Shown here piece by piece: positions 38,710 to 53,200 of a DNA stretch of 64,000 nt. Both the position numbers and the translations under genes were made by a program. Origin of the DNA: Siphlonurus alternatus (Eukaryota; Arthropoda; Insecta; Ephemeroptera; Siphlonuridae); contig OX463778.1 of NCBI GenBank assembly GCA_949825025.1, positions 47,268,829 to 47,332,828 of the forward strand. Reading direction: 5' to 3'. Every line of letters begins with the position of its first letter. Position 1 is the stretch's first letter. Under the pieces are notes generated by a model. The model saw only the letters and a list, made by a program, of their open reading frames with translations, did no database searches and was not told the DNA's origin.

Positions 38710-39701
38710 CAGAGTCTTCTGCGCGCAATGTTTCTAACAAAACATTGTTCAATGTCTGTCGCGTGGTGTAATTTTCGATTGTTGAACGCGAGAAAGCAAA
38801 AAAGTAAACAAACTCCGCTGTTTACAATTTTTTGCCGCTGGCGGCGCCACCAGCGAGCGGTAATTATCAAGGGAAGCATTATGACTAACATGAAAAACTA
38901 ATAGAAATAATTAAAAAATTGAGGACATGTTTTCAAAAATCAAGTGAAATGGAAAGAAACATGCGCGGAAATTTTATAGAAAACATTAAGAATTTTTAAC
39001 GGTTTTTTATCATTGAAACGGTAGAAGAAATGTGGAGCGATAACCATGTTGTAGGTAATGTACATCATTTCTGTATTTCCAAGGGCTTGTAAGCTCTAAA
39101 ATCTTTTAGCTAGCAGTTCTGACAGGACTTAGCTGCTCTGACCAGCAGCACCAGTGTCCATTTGTTGATTTATTTAAAAATAAAAAGCAATAAAATAGGG
39201 TTTTAAAATTTTACCTTTGAATTTCTATACATACTGAAGATATAGCAGTAATTCGATAATCTACAAGTTTCTATGCTGTTAGACCTTAATACTGGAGTGA
39301 CTGGAGTCCCGTCCAACATCTATGATTGCATAGAATCACATAAAAGTCAATGAAACGCCAACCTCAGTCTGCGTCGACTCTTCTATGTGCTTTAAATAAG
39401 ATAAAGTACCTTAATATTTGCTAATAATTAATTTTTACATTACCTGGATTAATGTAGTATAAATTTATTACATTTTTTTATACTTTGGTGTGGTATTTTA
39501 GAAGTTATCGTAACATTTAGGCATCAACTCGCGAATTTCCTATGTTAAACAATGGCGTATAGTCAACAAAAACCGCTCGCTAGTGGCGCCTCTGGTCACT
39601 CTGGCGGGCGCAAAATGGAACTAAAGCGTCACGCAATAATCGGACCACGCGACAGACATTGAACAATGTTTTATTAGAAACATTGCGCGCAGAAGACTCT
39701 G
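38710..39701. mobile_element. hAT-type non-autonomous element, 992 bp, with perfect 8-bp target duplication
   Basis: Terminal inverted repeats CAGAGTCTTCTGCGCGCAAT / ATTGCGCGCAGAAGACTCTG extend into ACATTGTTCAATGTCTGTCG. CTGTAATA flanks both ends (38702-38709 and 39702-39709). Subterminal CACCAGCGAGCGG / CCGCTCGCTAGTG also pair. No transposase is encoded. Confidence 0.88.
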
Positions 39702-40609
39702 CTGTAATATAATTATAAAACAGTTTCAACAACAACATGAACAACAAATCCCAGCTGCTGAAATTTGTGATTAACTCTACGTATATGCATACTACCGGGA
39801 AAATATTTTTAAAATGAGAAAATATATATATTTTTTAATTTGCTTCTGTTTTATTGTAAGTAAAAACAATTTCCGCCTATTTATCAATTCATTCTATCTA
39901 TGTCCCCATTTTAATATTTTAACTAGCTATAATGAGACCACTTTGACCTGAGCTGCATTAAGTGACCTTTACAATCAAGAATTGCTTATCTACTTTAAGA
40001 ATTTGTAAGTATGCCGAGGCATGATGAGAATATATTGACAACATAATGAGGTGTCATCCTCAAATAGTGACCTGTAGAAAATGTATTTGTGAGTGCATTC
40101 CCTTTAAAGTTTAGGTGTTGCGAACACAATGTTAATCTACTTCTCTCATTAACAACAACACCAGCAGCATAAAACTTATCTCACGCAACTTCATCTAATC
40201 AGTAATCACTATCTAAACAATAGGAAACATGGGGCAAGTGTGTGAGTAGTTTTCATTTCAAACCAATTTTAATTGATTAATTTGTAAACAAACAAAGTTG
40301 AGAAGTTCATTCACAATCTCTTTTCCCTTTCATTATTATTTTATTGGGTATTACTGTAACTAGAACTGTAAAGTATGATAAATCTAAAAAAAAATACTGC
40401 ATGTAAATAACGTGCGTAATAAAATAAATAAATACTATTGGTGACATTATCTTTTTCCTTTACTAATTTATATTCTTCCAATAAGGACTAATAAGGCCCA
40501 ACAATCAAACAGGTCTATATACTGTATTAAAGTATTGTAAGTAAAGGTTTACTTTATTGTCGTGTTTCACAGATTGTGTGACCTGTACAAGTGAAGATGC
40601 CTTTAAACA

Positions 40610-41040
40610 TTGAACATTTTTTCTGATGACAGAATAACATTACGTACAAAACCAAGTATGCTGCGTAATAAAGTACTGAGTTCATTTTCCCTGTTTGTAA
40701 CTCTTATTGTTATAATAATTCTTTCTTTCCACGTGGTTGTAAGGGCATATAATAAGCTTCATCCTAATGTTAAATCTTTAAAAAGTAGCTTATTTAAGAC
40801 AATGGTGTAATTTTATCACCCTTATATCTACTTTTGTAGTTAGCTTACATATTGATATATCGTATACTTATGCAACTTTTGTTTAGTTGCTCTTACTTTA
40901 TTTTGGGTGTAGAACTTAGTATATGGGCTTTGCCTTTTTTTTTACATCCCCTTGGGCAGTTTTTCCTTTGTTGACTGTGACATATTTGTAATTTGTCTGT
41001 TTTCCGCTCAATAAAACATTTATTATTATTATTATTATTA
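40610..41040 (+). mobile_element. 5'-truncated non-LTR retrotransposon 3' end (candidate)
   Basis: A frame ending at 40810 finishes with VVVRAYNKLHPNVKSLKSSL, resembling the C-terminal AWNKLP-type ending of LINE ORF2 proteins. It is followed by a short 3' UTR, AATAAA, and a (TTA)n tail at about 41018-41040. No reverse transcriptase motifs remain, so the assignment is tentative. Confidence 0.45.
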
Positions 41041-42209
41041 AACCCGTTTGATCGCTCTCTTACTGCTCTTACTTGTAAATAAATAATGAATTAAATTAAA
41101 AATATAATTGCAGCATGAATTATTATTTTATTTTTATACAGTCAGTAATGTCAGTATACATGTCTGTAATATATGAATTTGGAGTGTTACGTTTTAAATT
41201 CAAGTGATTATTTGTAATACATGACTGATCATCCGCTTTTCTCGTTCCGAATCACGTCGTCTCTAATGTCTCGCTACATTTTTTTTTTAAATAACTTCCT
41301 TAATGTTAAATAGTTAATTAATAACCCTTTAAATTTTTATTTCAAACAATCATTATTGTCTATTCTATATAATATAAATTCCTGCACGTATGATGCGTGT
41401 ATACTAAAGTATTATTAAAAAAATATATATAAATAACATACAGCAGTCATATAGCTATCACAATAAACCTTTATGATTGAGGTCAATATGCTTCAATGTT
41501 ATTCTCCCAATCAAATGCCTGACCGCCTGCCTTGCCTGTCCGTGTGCGTATACTATTGAGTCATCAGAAAATAAGGTGTCTGTTATAATATAAAATATCT
41601 GTGTTGGTCGAGCTTGGCTTATAATAATATATTTATAAGAAGGGGGGCCAGAGATGCCTAAATATGGTGACGTTATGTTAAGTTATGCGCAATCATTATC
41701 GGCTCATATATATAGTAAAGGCTGCTGTTGTGGCGTTTAAAAAAAAAAAAAAAAAAGTGAGAAAGTTGTTAGCTACTATATGCTGAGAATCACTCTCGTC
41801 GTCATCTCGTAATATATGTAATTGATTCAAGCCTGAGGGGATCCGGATCCGGGCTACTGCGAGTACAACTTTGCTATATATTTTATATATATATACACGA
41901 TTTTATTAACTTTACGATGGTGCTGCCTTACACACACCTGTGCAATCTCCGCTGCTAAATCACTCGTTGATTTGTTCCGGAACGTTAATCTCGAATCCGT
42001 GACTTATTACACGGTGTGTGAACTTTCATCTCTCGCTGAACGACGTCGCTCATCGTCGTATGGTCGTAATTAATTTCCTGTCGCTCAGAGTGTTACTGGA
42101 TGACATTAAACTTGTTGTCGATAGTGAGAAAAGAGAAAATATCTCCGTGTAAAACTGCTTTAACTTACAACTCAATTAAAAAAAAACAACAGTATAATTT
42201 TATAATTAT

Positions 42210-42337
42210 ATTAGGTCTGTTCGTAAATACACAATCAGAATCGATTATTTGTGATGAACCTTATGTTTCCTGTACAAAAGGTTCATCACAAATAATCTCT
42301 TCTTTCTGATTGTGTATTTACGAACAGACCTAATTTA
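42210..42337. mobile_element. 128-bp near-perfect hairpin MITE
   Basis: ATTAGGTCTGTTCGTAAATA at the left pairs exactly with the right end. The arms also share ATTATTTGTGATGAACC / GGTTCATCACAAATAAT around a loop of about 19 nt. In size and stem it resembles a pre-miRNA-like or siRNA-producing hairpin. Confidence 0.8.
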
Positions 42338-42879
42338 AATATATATTTACATATTGTATAATTATATGTATACTGTATAAATATGAAAAACATATGCAAT
42401 AATACTTATATTTGGTAGGAATATATTTTCTATTACAAGTATATTTTTTTTTATAATAATTCATAATTTTTACAAATATTGTCCAGCATAGATTAATATG
42501 AATAATCTCATTCGCTGGTGCAAAATTTTACAAGAATTCATTTTTCTTCAAGTAACAAGTTCAAAATAAAATATATTAGATATTGAAATTTTAAGTTTGA
42601 TCGAAAAGTAATTTATGCACAAAGAAAACAAAGCAAAAAAATAAAATCATTGTTACAATACATAAAACTGTTAAATTTAATTTAGTTGTAACAAAACAAT
42701 TTAAACTGAAATAAGCTTTTTGCATTAAGAAAAGAATTGATATAGGATTATACAATAATTATTACAATAAGAAGATTTTGTTTGAATGTTTGGAAACATG
42801 TTTTTTTTTTATCTTTCATTTTTTTATTTTATTATTAGTTTTTGTCTTTTGTTATATTCGTTTTGTTGGAAATAGAAAG

Positions 42880-42883
<4 letters not shown>

Positions 42884-42960
<77 letters not shown>
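42884..42960. repeat. (TA)n microsatellite
   Basis: About 77 bp of pure TA. Confidence 0.95.
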
Positions 42961-42964
<4 letters not shown>

Positions 42965-43432
42965 TAATATTATTTAATAAAATCCCAGCATTATTGATTT
43001 ACTAGAATGTAACTCGTAACAAAATCAACGTGTGAGTTTGGAATTGTAGTTCATATTTCTGGAATAATAATTTTTACAACACTGTAATTTTGTTTTCATA
43101 TAAACGTTTCGCTGTTATCCATGTAACAACCAACTTTGTGTTGCATGCTGCATTGATTTTTCATGCAAGTAGAAAATGTGAGCCGCGTCACATGAGCACG
43201 GGGATCCATACTTTTCCAAGTCTTGCGCCCAAGACATCTCTGTGGCACGTATTTCGTTGCATATGACCCATTTTAACTATCAATCAAGTTGGATTCACAA
43301 GTGTTTTGCATTTTAATTTGGAATATATTATTTAATAAATATTTTTATTTCTACATTGCGTGTCTTATTAAGACGTATGTGAGATGAAGTGAGGATTTTC
43401 CTTCAATAATAAAATGACCCTAACTGCCTTAA

Positions 43433-43497
43433 TTTGCTAAGGTTTACATGTTAATCAAATGGATCTAAAAAAACAGCTGACAGACGTTATCTCTACC
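43433..43497. mobile_element. Remnant of a TTAA-flanked element
   Basis: A 65-bp fragment between TTAA at 43429-43432 and 43498-43501. The right end (CAGCTGACAGACGTTATCTC, then TACC) matches the 56.7-kb copy, and the left part (GCTAAGGTTTACATGTTAAT) matches the 34.9-kb copy. Probably an internal deletion derivative. Confidence 0.6.
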
Positions 43498-43949
43498 TTA
43501 ACAATATTCTACGCCTAGGAAGTACAATAATTAAAAAAGTAGACCTCAACAACCAACCCATACACTTAATTGTAATTTATGAAGTCCTCGTTTCATAAAG
43601 AACCATAGGGCTTGAAATAATGTAAATATCATAGCTAAATAATTTATAAAATATTTTTATGCAACATAAATTTATATTAGACAAAATATAAAATTGGAAA
43701 AAAAAAAAAAAAATAAATAAATAAATAAAAATAATAATGAAAAATTTATATAAAAAAGTTGCTGCAATGTATATATTATGCTGAAATAAGAAATAGAAAA
43801 CTAGGAAAATTTATTTTAATATTTTACAACGATCAGTAGCAGTAGTTGCATTCTGCGCTATTTTTTCCTTTCTCTTCATCGATTAATTAATTAATTTTGG
43901 CCTGTGTGCGCTATGGCATTTATAGGTTGTCTCTTGCAGGTCACTCGTT

Positions 43950-44310
43950 TCTGCGATTTTATGAATGCTCCGTTGGTTGAGGTTTTGCGCGTCCTCGGTG
44001 ACCTATATTCTCTCTGTGCTTAGCTGGCTGCTTGCTGCGCGCCTTGGTAAGCGCGAGCAGGCAGCGAGGTGAACATGCTATGCAGCCGTCGCGCGCTGGC
44101 GCGGGGATACCCTCGACCACTCGCGCTTGCATTGCAGGCGGGCGGCACGTCGTTCAGTCGCTGGTACCGCAGTGTTTCGAGCACACCGGAGGAGCGCCCG
44201 CTCGCTTCAACTAGCATTAGCAGGCAGCGCAGCCGCCGCTCAATGGACCCGTCTCCATTCATCTCATCGCGTCAAGAACACCCATGTGATGATGTAGTGA
44301 TGTATTGATT
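43950..44310. promoter_or_regulatory. GC/CpG-rich putative promoter or 5' UTR of RhoGAP gene
   Basis: A sharp rise in GC and CpG within AT-rich DNA, 200-550 bp upstream of the ATG at 44503. Frames of 60-80 codons run on both strands through the same GC-rich block, suggesting composition rather than coding. One + frame (44075-44308) could act as a long uORF. Confidence 0.4.
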
Positions 44311-44502
44311 GACTTCATCACGTCATTGGCTCTATTGTTTAAGTGGATTGGCAAGAGTAGTGATTTATCTTCTTTTTTTTTTAGTTCTTCTTCATAGTCT
44401 TGGATATTATGATGTTTTAGAAACTATTGTAAATTGCAACCATCAAATTACTGTGCTGTTGATATTATCTGTGGACTAAGAGTACTTAACTAAGGCACCA
44501 AG

Positions 44503-47222
44503 ATGCTTTTGTTACGACAACTTCAAGCATTACCAGGACTTAGTTCCTCTGGATCCTACATGCCGCCTATCATTCAACAGTAAGTCACGTAAATAATACT
44601 GTCACAGTTTAACACGATGATTATAATTATAATAAGTTTTGACATAGTACTCTCGTCGGTTCATAAAAGCTGTTTTCCCTTTGCTTGGTGGTGAGGATTC
44701 TCTCGTTGAACGGAGCGACCGTGGTTGCACAAAGGGAGCTCCTACATCACCTGCGTATTGACGTGAACCGCTAGGCCACCGGCGGCGTGGGTTGAGGACT
44801 CCCACTGCAGATCAATAGTAACGATTACTCGTGTAGGAAGAAACCCCAGAGGGTATCGTATGCTTTATTAATGAAATCTAAATTTTTTTTTTATAGAATA
44901 ATATTTATGTTACTTCTACAGATTTTTGCTTATGGAACGTCATGTTTACTGTGGAAAGAGAATTTACCATATATGTATATATATATATATATATATATAC
45001 TGCCAGAAAAAAACAGAAACAATGGAAACCCAGATTGTTTTGCTGTATAATTTTGTCTCTATTCTATTTGGTAACGTCCGAAAATATTGTTTAAAAAAAA
45101 GTTTCTTATAAATTTTTGTACTCTGTTTTTCCATCTATTTTTAACTTTGAGAGCTTTTGAAGTTCAGTATCTTTTTAATTGATTGGTTCGTATACTCTCA
45201 TAAATCATCCATGTGAAAGTTGCTTTGTATAACAAGGGAGAGTGTACGTGTAGCCAACGTTGCGTTTTAATTAAAAACAAAAGAATCGTATTTTCAAAGG
45301 GTCGGCATATGCTGAACACCAAATTTTCTTTCTCTATAATATCTAATGTAGTATTTGTTTATTTGCTTGCACCTTTATGTGCAATTTTATAGAGTTAAAG
45401 CTTGCATGTCAAGTTTCTCCATTGTTTTTTAATTTAACAATAAAGCATGCGTGATTCATCATTACAGGAATTTGTGTGCATGCATTAAATTTATAACCAT
45501 AATAACTTATTACTTAAACAAAGTGAGTACTACATATTTACTGGCATTGATGAATATATTGCATATGATTGTATTTCATTACTTAACTAAATCATGTACA
45601 CTATGAAAAAATAAAATTTACTGTATATAAAATTTGTCCCTTGAATTCATTTTTAGAAATCAAAATATTCAAGTTTGTGTAAAAATAACTTATTTCTAAA
45701 ACTCTGAAATAAATATTATACGAGACCGCGATCAGATGCAAAGTATATAGAAAAACTTTGACATTTGCGATAAAAGTATTTATTATACTTTTAACTGGAG
45801 GTAAGAAAAATATATCTCATTATGTAATTGCGTGCATGGTAATTGGTAATCATGCATCAATAATTATATTTAAATATTGAACCTATATCAATATAATGTG
45901 CATGGATGATACCATGTCCGTGCCATGTTTACAATTACCCACGCGACTTTGATGAGAAACTGATGATGGACTGAGAACTTGTACGTAATAAAGTGTTATT
46001 GATTGTATATACGAGCAACAACATCATTTTCCGTGTGACGAGATTTTTCCGAGAGAGGCGCTCACTTGTCTCCCAAGCTCTGTTCCATAGCAGACTGCGC
46101 GTCATCTTCAAACAGTTTAGTTCGTAATTTCTCCTCGGCAAACAACGTGCTATAATATATATATATTTTGCATTAACTTAATTATTAACAACACGGCAGT
46201 GGAAATGAGATTCAAAATACTTTTATTTAGAAGCAAAACGCCATTTGCGCCTGCAAGTTTTAGTGCTTATGCAACTCGGTGGTACAATGCGTATAATGCA
46301 AAGCAAAAACTTGGGAGAAAAGTAAAGTGTGCACAACCGATATAATAGGTAGAAAATGGGATAGACATTAAACACACTAATATTCCTTCGCTAACTAAAT
46401 ATTATTCATCATTGAACGTCCATACTTCCTTATCTTGAAAAGCAATCGTAACTTAGTACATATTATATGTTATATACTGTATAATTATGCGTACTACTGA
46501 CAATGTGAGTACTAGTATATTATAATGCCACTGAAAATGTGAAGGGATAAATAATTTATGGACTTTGGTCAAAAATTTAATGAATATCACGGACAAACTA
46601 TAATATACAATATAAATATTATGTAGTGAAGAAAACTGTCAAACAGGTTCGAACTTTGGTCATATAAGTTCGTGGGAGTTTCAGCCTTGCTAGCACTTAA
46701 GGTACTCACAGATTAATAGCTGATGTCGTAGCATTTGTAAAAAAAAAAAAAAAAAATTCGGCGTCAATAGCAGCAGTTAATTTTACACATTAACTGCAAT
46801 GCAATAAAAAGAACATATAATGGTATCAAAATTTACGACGCATTATATATCAGATCCGATAAAGTAAATAATATATCTGTATATATATTTTAATTTGTTA
46901 AAGTTAAGTTAATATTTTTATCTTAGTTTTCTATTTGTTTCTTAAATCGTTACACCATTAATTAATGAAGATATTTTATTTCGCCTGCTTCATTAAAATG
47001 AATCATGCACTATATCGTCGTGCTATGTAATTAGAAAGTTTCAGTTGTGATTTATTTATCACTGCCCTCTGAAGTATTTCGTTTTTTGTTTAACGAGTAA
47101 AAACAAAACTTAATATGCACATTTAATTTATAGTTAATATTTCATTTATATATTATTACATATTATAAATGTTATAAAATTATGTATGCCATGTATTTAA
47201 GGATTCTTAATATTATAATGGC

Positions 47223-47275
<53 letters not shown>

Positions 47276-50200
47276 CTTGATTCTGCAGATAATATTAATT
47301 TTTATTTGCAGCATTAATTTTTTTAATTTATCAATTATTTTATTTTATTATCTCTTTCATGGGCACTGTACAATAACATAACACATATATAATATATTAT
47401 AGTCAAAATATATATAAAAAAGAAAAAAAAAAACATCCCATGAAAAAGACTGCTGAGCAATCCATTCACTAAAAGTTTTCATTCACCCAAATTAATTAAA
47501 ACTTAAAAAACCTATCACAAATTAATTAATAAACACATAATTTAAGCGTGTAATTAAAATGCTTGATTGCGTGATCATTGTTGTGTTATATTGATTATAA
47601 TTTCACTTAAAATAGGACATAATATTAAATAAGGAGAATGAACTTTCAAAAGTTTCTCGTGCGTTAAAACTTAAAATAAATAAAAAAAAATATTTGGGTT
47701 GTTTGTTTTGGTCTCTTTTTGGCATTGTTTGCTATATCGTGGGTGGAATGAATGACGAGGTCGCTCGGGTGCACACACTTTTGCTGCTGCTGATGTTTAG
47801 GGTCAGATAACTACTTATACCCATAGGTAATATACTATATATATAATTTATTATAAAAGGGTATAGTGAAGTCATTGAAACTCGTGCTTCTTCGATGGTT
47901 CCGTGTTACGTGTCGCTTGTTATGTGACCCACGTTACTGCTGTGGCTGTTGCCACGGTCCGTGGCGCGTGATAGCAGCAGCAGGCAAACGGAAGTAGCGG
48001 CACAGTTCCGGTCAGCTGCCGCGTCCCGCCCGCATGTGCCCTGCTGACAACACGACCGCGGGAGTGACGAACTCGCGAGACTAGAGAGGGGCGTGCAAAA
48101 CTTTCCACTACGCCCTCTAATAGAACGTATTGTGCATAAATAAGCGTTTTTTTTTTTTTTAAATAATGAAAGACGACTCCCTAGAAAACAATGTTAAGTC
48201 CCGTTTGAACTTTGATTTGTAATGTCAACATAATTGAAATGTAAACCATAAATTTTTCTGTAGTATAAATAACTTTTTAAAAAAAAAAAAAAAAAATAAG
48301 TAAGTATATTAATAAATACATGTCGTTGGAATATTTAATGTAGATTTTTTCATCACTTCTATATTGTAATTAAGATTGTAATCTTTCATGATTCATGATC
48401 ATGACGTTTCATGATTTTATATTAAACTCGAACCATAGAGCTGTGATGCACTTTAAAAGGTTCTTGAACCCAATTAAATCTCTTTCATGTTTTTATACAA
48501 GGTGTAGGTGAGCCTGGGTTGTATAATTATATACTAGAATTATTTTTCGTCTCATTATAAAATAAATAATTTGAATGATTTGTTTCTTATTCGACACGTT
48601 GATTATAATACCGCAGTGTGTAAATTATTTTAAATCAATGTATATTATGGTCGTAATTAGTGTACAGTGTACGTACAAAGAGCTAACAATGCTAAAGAGT
48701 ACAGCATGAAGTATATCAGGTTCGCATTTTATCGGTGCGCTGAAGCCTCTGAACATATGCTTAGTTTTATATATGGCTTGGCATAAGTCGATAGAGCGAG
48801 GTATGTAATTAAGTTTTAATAATTACCTCCTGCTTTTTTTCTTCTTTTCTTTGAAACGCTCTTATTACTTATTCATGAGATTGAAATTTATATGAAAATG
48901 AATCAATTTACTGTTTTACTCCCTACACTCTTACCACATAATAAATAATACCCCTCTTATTGTCTTATATTATTCGAAGAGACATAATAGTAGTTCGATT
49001 CGAACTATAATTTTGATGATTTTGAAATAATATGTATAATTTTGAAATATAATTAATTAATTATGTAATTACAGTGGAAAAGTCTGGTATTATTTTGTAT
49101 AATGATATTTAAATAAGTTGATTTTTATAACGCTATATAACAATGAATGGGATTCGATGTTCTAAAAGGAATTGGTTGTATAAATATAAATAATTAAATA
49201 TAAAATGTTGACTTTATATCTTACAATTAGTAAAAAAAGGTGTCTGCATATTTCTCAGTGTTTTTCGACATTATTTCAGCGTTACTTTATTTATGCAAAT
49301 CACGACTATTTATAAGATCAATTAATTATTAATCGATTACTTATAGTGAATTTTAACTATAATACCCTAATCTGAAAAAAAAAAAAAAAATCAATGTTTC
49401 ATAAAATTGAATTCAACTTTAATTCTTATTTTCAACATGTCCTTAACTATCTATATTTAAATTTATGAAAGCGCTGTAATAGCGTGTAATTTAAGGCTTA
49501 ACCTGAGAAATTTGGACGAAAAATTCGCTACAACAGATTTTCTTCAAATTAATTTGGTGGACTTACAACAATCGTCAAATTAGCTCGGAATTTTTTCGGA
49601 ATTTTTTAACCGTTGATTTAATTATAATTAATTTATTTAAATGAGAATTTTGTATCCTTCCAATGTTAAATTTGTTAATTAGCATTGCAAAAAAACTATA
49701 CAACAGATTCTTTTACTTTTTTTTTTTTACTAAAACCTAATTTTTTAGACTATTTTTCTGAATTGTGTTCATATATTTTGAACCGTGGCGATGATCGTTT
49801 CCTATATGTGATGAGAAATGTGGCAACGTTCTCAAGGACTGTTGTCACCACCCCCTCCTAAAAATTTATGCGCATTCCAATGCAAACAGTGTTGCCACTA
49901 TAGCCACGCCTCTTGACCTTGACAGACAAATTCTCAGGTTATACCTTAATATGCTATATGATTATTGCGTGCGATCGAATCATTGTTGCATACGTGTTAT
50001 ACTGTTTTTAATTTTATACCATTGTATTTTATTATAAATTTATTACATGATTTTACTTAAAATGTGACATAATAAATAAACTAAAAACAAACAAACACTG
50101 AGCTAAAGAGTAACGTCAACATGTTCAATTAAGTGAAAACCCTTTTCCTGAAACGCTATATAACAAGGGGAAAAAAAAGTGACGTAATTTGACACATTAA

Positions 50201-53200
50201 AAATTCAAATGTTTCCTGTTTTTTACGGAACTGAAAAATTGTATTTTCATTACACGTTATAAGTAAGTAAAATAATGCGAGTGGGGATGTTCGCACGCTG
50301 ATGGGTATTATCTTGACGTGTCGAGTGTCAGTCACGCGACACCGCGGGAGGCTGTCAGTGAGTGACGCCCCGCGTGAGTATAAAGTGTAACTAATAACTC
50401 GAATGTCACCATGTCCGTCTATCTGTTAGACAGTGACACCCGAGAAGCCAAGGCAGCATGCAGCAGCAACAACTAGACAGGGCAAGGTCGAGTTGTGGTT
50501 ACGCCAGATACCAAATGATGGCTCATGTTACGGATTTACGCTGCATACATTATACCATGACAACATAATGTGTGGTGTGTTTGTGAAATAAACACCTATA
50601 TACATTACCTTTAAAGTTTCAATGTAATTTGTATTATATTTATACATAATACACGAACGTTTAGTGTGGTGACACTTTGACTTGACACTCGATAATATTA
50701 TATATACTCTCTCAGCTGTCACCGCAGAAACCATCAATTAGTATTTATTTATTGATTAATGGTTGTCTACTACATCAGTATTAAATACGGTATAAAACAC
50801 AGGTATAAGTTAAATAATGTATTATTATGTTTATAATAAACATAATAATACAAAGTTTCCAGTGTATTGGTTTGAAAAATAACAACTTTGAACAACAGGG
50901 CCTGCCAAAAAATTTCTAACTATTTGAAAAGATTATATATAAAAAAAAAAATAACAATAAAAATACGATGAAACTTTTTAAATTGCAGCCACATTGAACT
51001 TGATTAATTAAAATGCACAATTTTTTACTATTAAGGGTTGTATTTGGTATTTTCGCAATACCATTATGTAATGTCTGAAGGTGTACTTAACTCACTGGTA
51101 CTGAAACAATTCACTCTCCGACTGTCGTCCCTCTCTGATAACTCTCTGCATGCATAAAAACTCTCTCGACAGTCTTGAACACCCAATATAGTTGAACTCT
51201 CTAAATAAACTCTCAGATATCTCTCTATCTATTGTCTTCACTCTTACAATAGATTTTGGTCGCTCTGTATAATAACTACTTACTTCGTTATTATAGTCTC
51301 TCAGCACCTAGCTATAAAACATTTATAAGAATAGGTGGAGTGATGAACAGAAACACTTCTTGTTCTTATCGTACTCGACGCATCACTGATTTATTGAAAT
51401 TCCTTATTTTACAAATACACGGATAATCTGAACACGGTGCCATCTATGATATTTTAATGGAATCTCGATCTAATGGATCTTCGATTCTTAGACTATCTAT
51501 GAAATATAATACCATACTATTTTATATCAGTTGCATACATACCACATTATATAGATTTGATCAGGCTGATTAGATCAATTCACATCTAAAAAGAAAATGT
51601 GGTGCACATGATTGAATAAGGCCGGTCGCAGACAGGATTGCATGATTTCGCTATTTCTATACGATCGTAAGCTTACGATCGTACGTTTCTCATTTAGAAC
51701 CGGCTCTAAAATTTCTTATCATACGATAGCATACGATACGAAGCTGTGTGCGCGCGCACAGCTGATCGCATAGGTTCTTATTTTTTTTTATCATACGCTG
51801 CGAAATCATGCGATCCTGTCTGCGACCGGCCTAAATCTTTTTGTATTAACACGCTGAAGTCTCATAGGAAAAATTAAAAATAATCATTTTTATGCTACAA
51901 CCTCAAAAACAAAAAGGTGAAACAAAGTACTCGACCAATTTTTAAAAACAGGCGTAAATTTTTTGTTATCTCAAGTGGGAAATTTTCACACCTCCATCAA
52001 AGACTTTAACACACCCACGCGTACGGCACTGAAAAAAATTATAACACAAGACTGTAAAATCTAGATATTCTACTTATTTATATACCATGTATTATACACG
52101 CATGCAGTGTTAAACTTACTGTATATATACCGTCAAGTGGATTGTAAGCAGTATTAGCACTATTAGCAGTATATAATCATGTAAATGCATGGATGAATTT
52201 TTATGAAAATAGAAGGAACAATATCTCAATGTCTTCCTATTTTTTTTTAAAGTTACAAAAATTTTTATGCATCATAGTTTTAGAAATCTTCAAATAAATT
52301 CATTAAAAATTCAATTTAAAAAAAGTACAAAGTCTGAATCGGCACATAATTGAATTATTATGAAGACCAAAAGTTGGATTAAAACGTATTCACTGAAATT
52401 TTACTATATATTTTACTATAGCGTGAACAAACACAAATCTAGTTGCAGTTTTTGTTACAGCCTGATCATCGCTATATCTTGTTATTATTATTTTTTTTTT
52501 TAAATACCGATTATAAATAATATAATTTCTATTAATAAATTTTGAAGGGTTTTGTCAGGTATGATTAAATGATGCGTTTATCCTGCATATATATTTTTAT
52601 TTCTGGAGACTATATTTATACATATTATATTATTTTTTAATGTAATTCATTGTAATTAATCTACGAGTACATTGTTGCCAGTTTGAATTGCAGCAAGTGA
52701 TAAGTGATTGTTACCACATTCTTCAATAACCCTACCATGCTTATATAAGGCTAAAAGCTGCATAGAATAGGAATGATTTCAACCCGGGAAATGTTCTCAA
52801 AGAAATCTATATTAGGTGCTCATCAGCAATGAAAATTGAACATGCAATTAAATTTGAACTATTTGTGCAGTAATTAAATCAGCTATCATCATTACAAGTT
52901 TTGAGCTACATGTATAATTAAATAAATTTTATGTTTCTATACACGAAAGCTTTATTTAAATATTTTTATATTAAAATATTGGAAAAAAAAAATCAAATTT
53001 CTCAACCTCCAAAACAACATTTCTTTTTATCCCACTTGCTAAATGACCACAACCACAGCTTTTTCGATGAATGAAGTTTCCTATTACATCTACACATTAC
53101 TGCTTCCTATATAATATATATTGAGATTTTTCGCATTGACTTAAACTTGTCTCATTGTTGTTTCAGAGTGAAATTTGGCGTTCCCCTTGAGGAGGTCTGC

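Larger units (their letters stand above)
32061..44502. other. Region between DENND5 and RhoGAP coding starts
   Basis: Holds the DENND5 3' UTR (AATAAA 32265-32270), mobile-element remnants listed separately, a candidate alternative first exon at 36856-37147, and a GC-rich stretch at 43.9-44.3 kb. No further coding gene is supported. Confidence 0.6.
44580..53166 (+). other. First intron of RhoGAP gene (8.6 kb)
   Basis: Contains a TA array, a candidate SINE, a TTAA-flanked fold-back and a PIF-like MITE, listed separately. Two GC-richer islands (47.88-48.12 and 50.28-50.53 kb) may be alternative promoters. No internal coding exon could be joined in phase. Confidence 0.6.

Noticed and set aside
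44020..44308. Overlapping + and - frames of 60-80 codons in the GC-rich block upstream of the RhoGAP start
   Set aside because: Open on both strands because of composition; no family resemblance and no phase-compatible donor. Kept only as possible 5' UTR.
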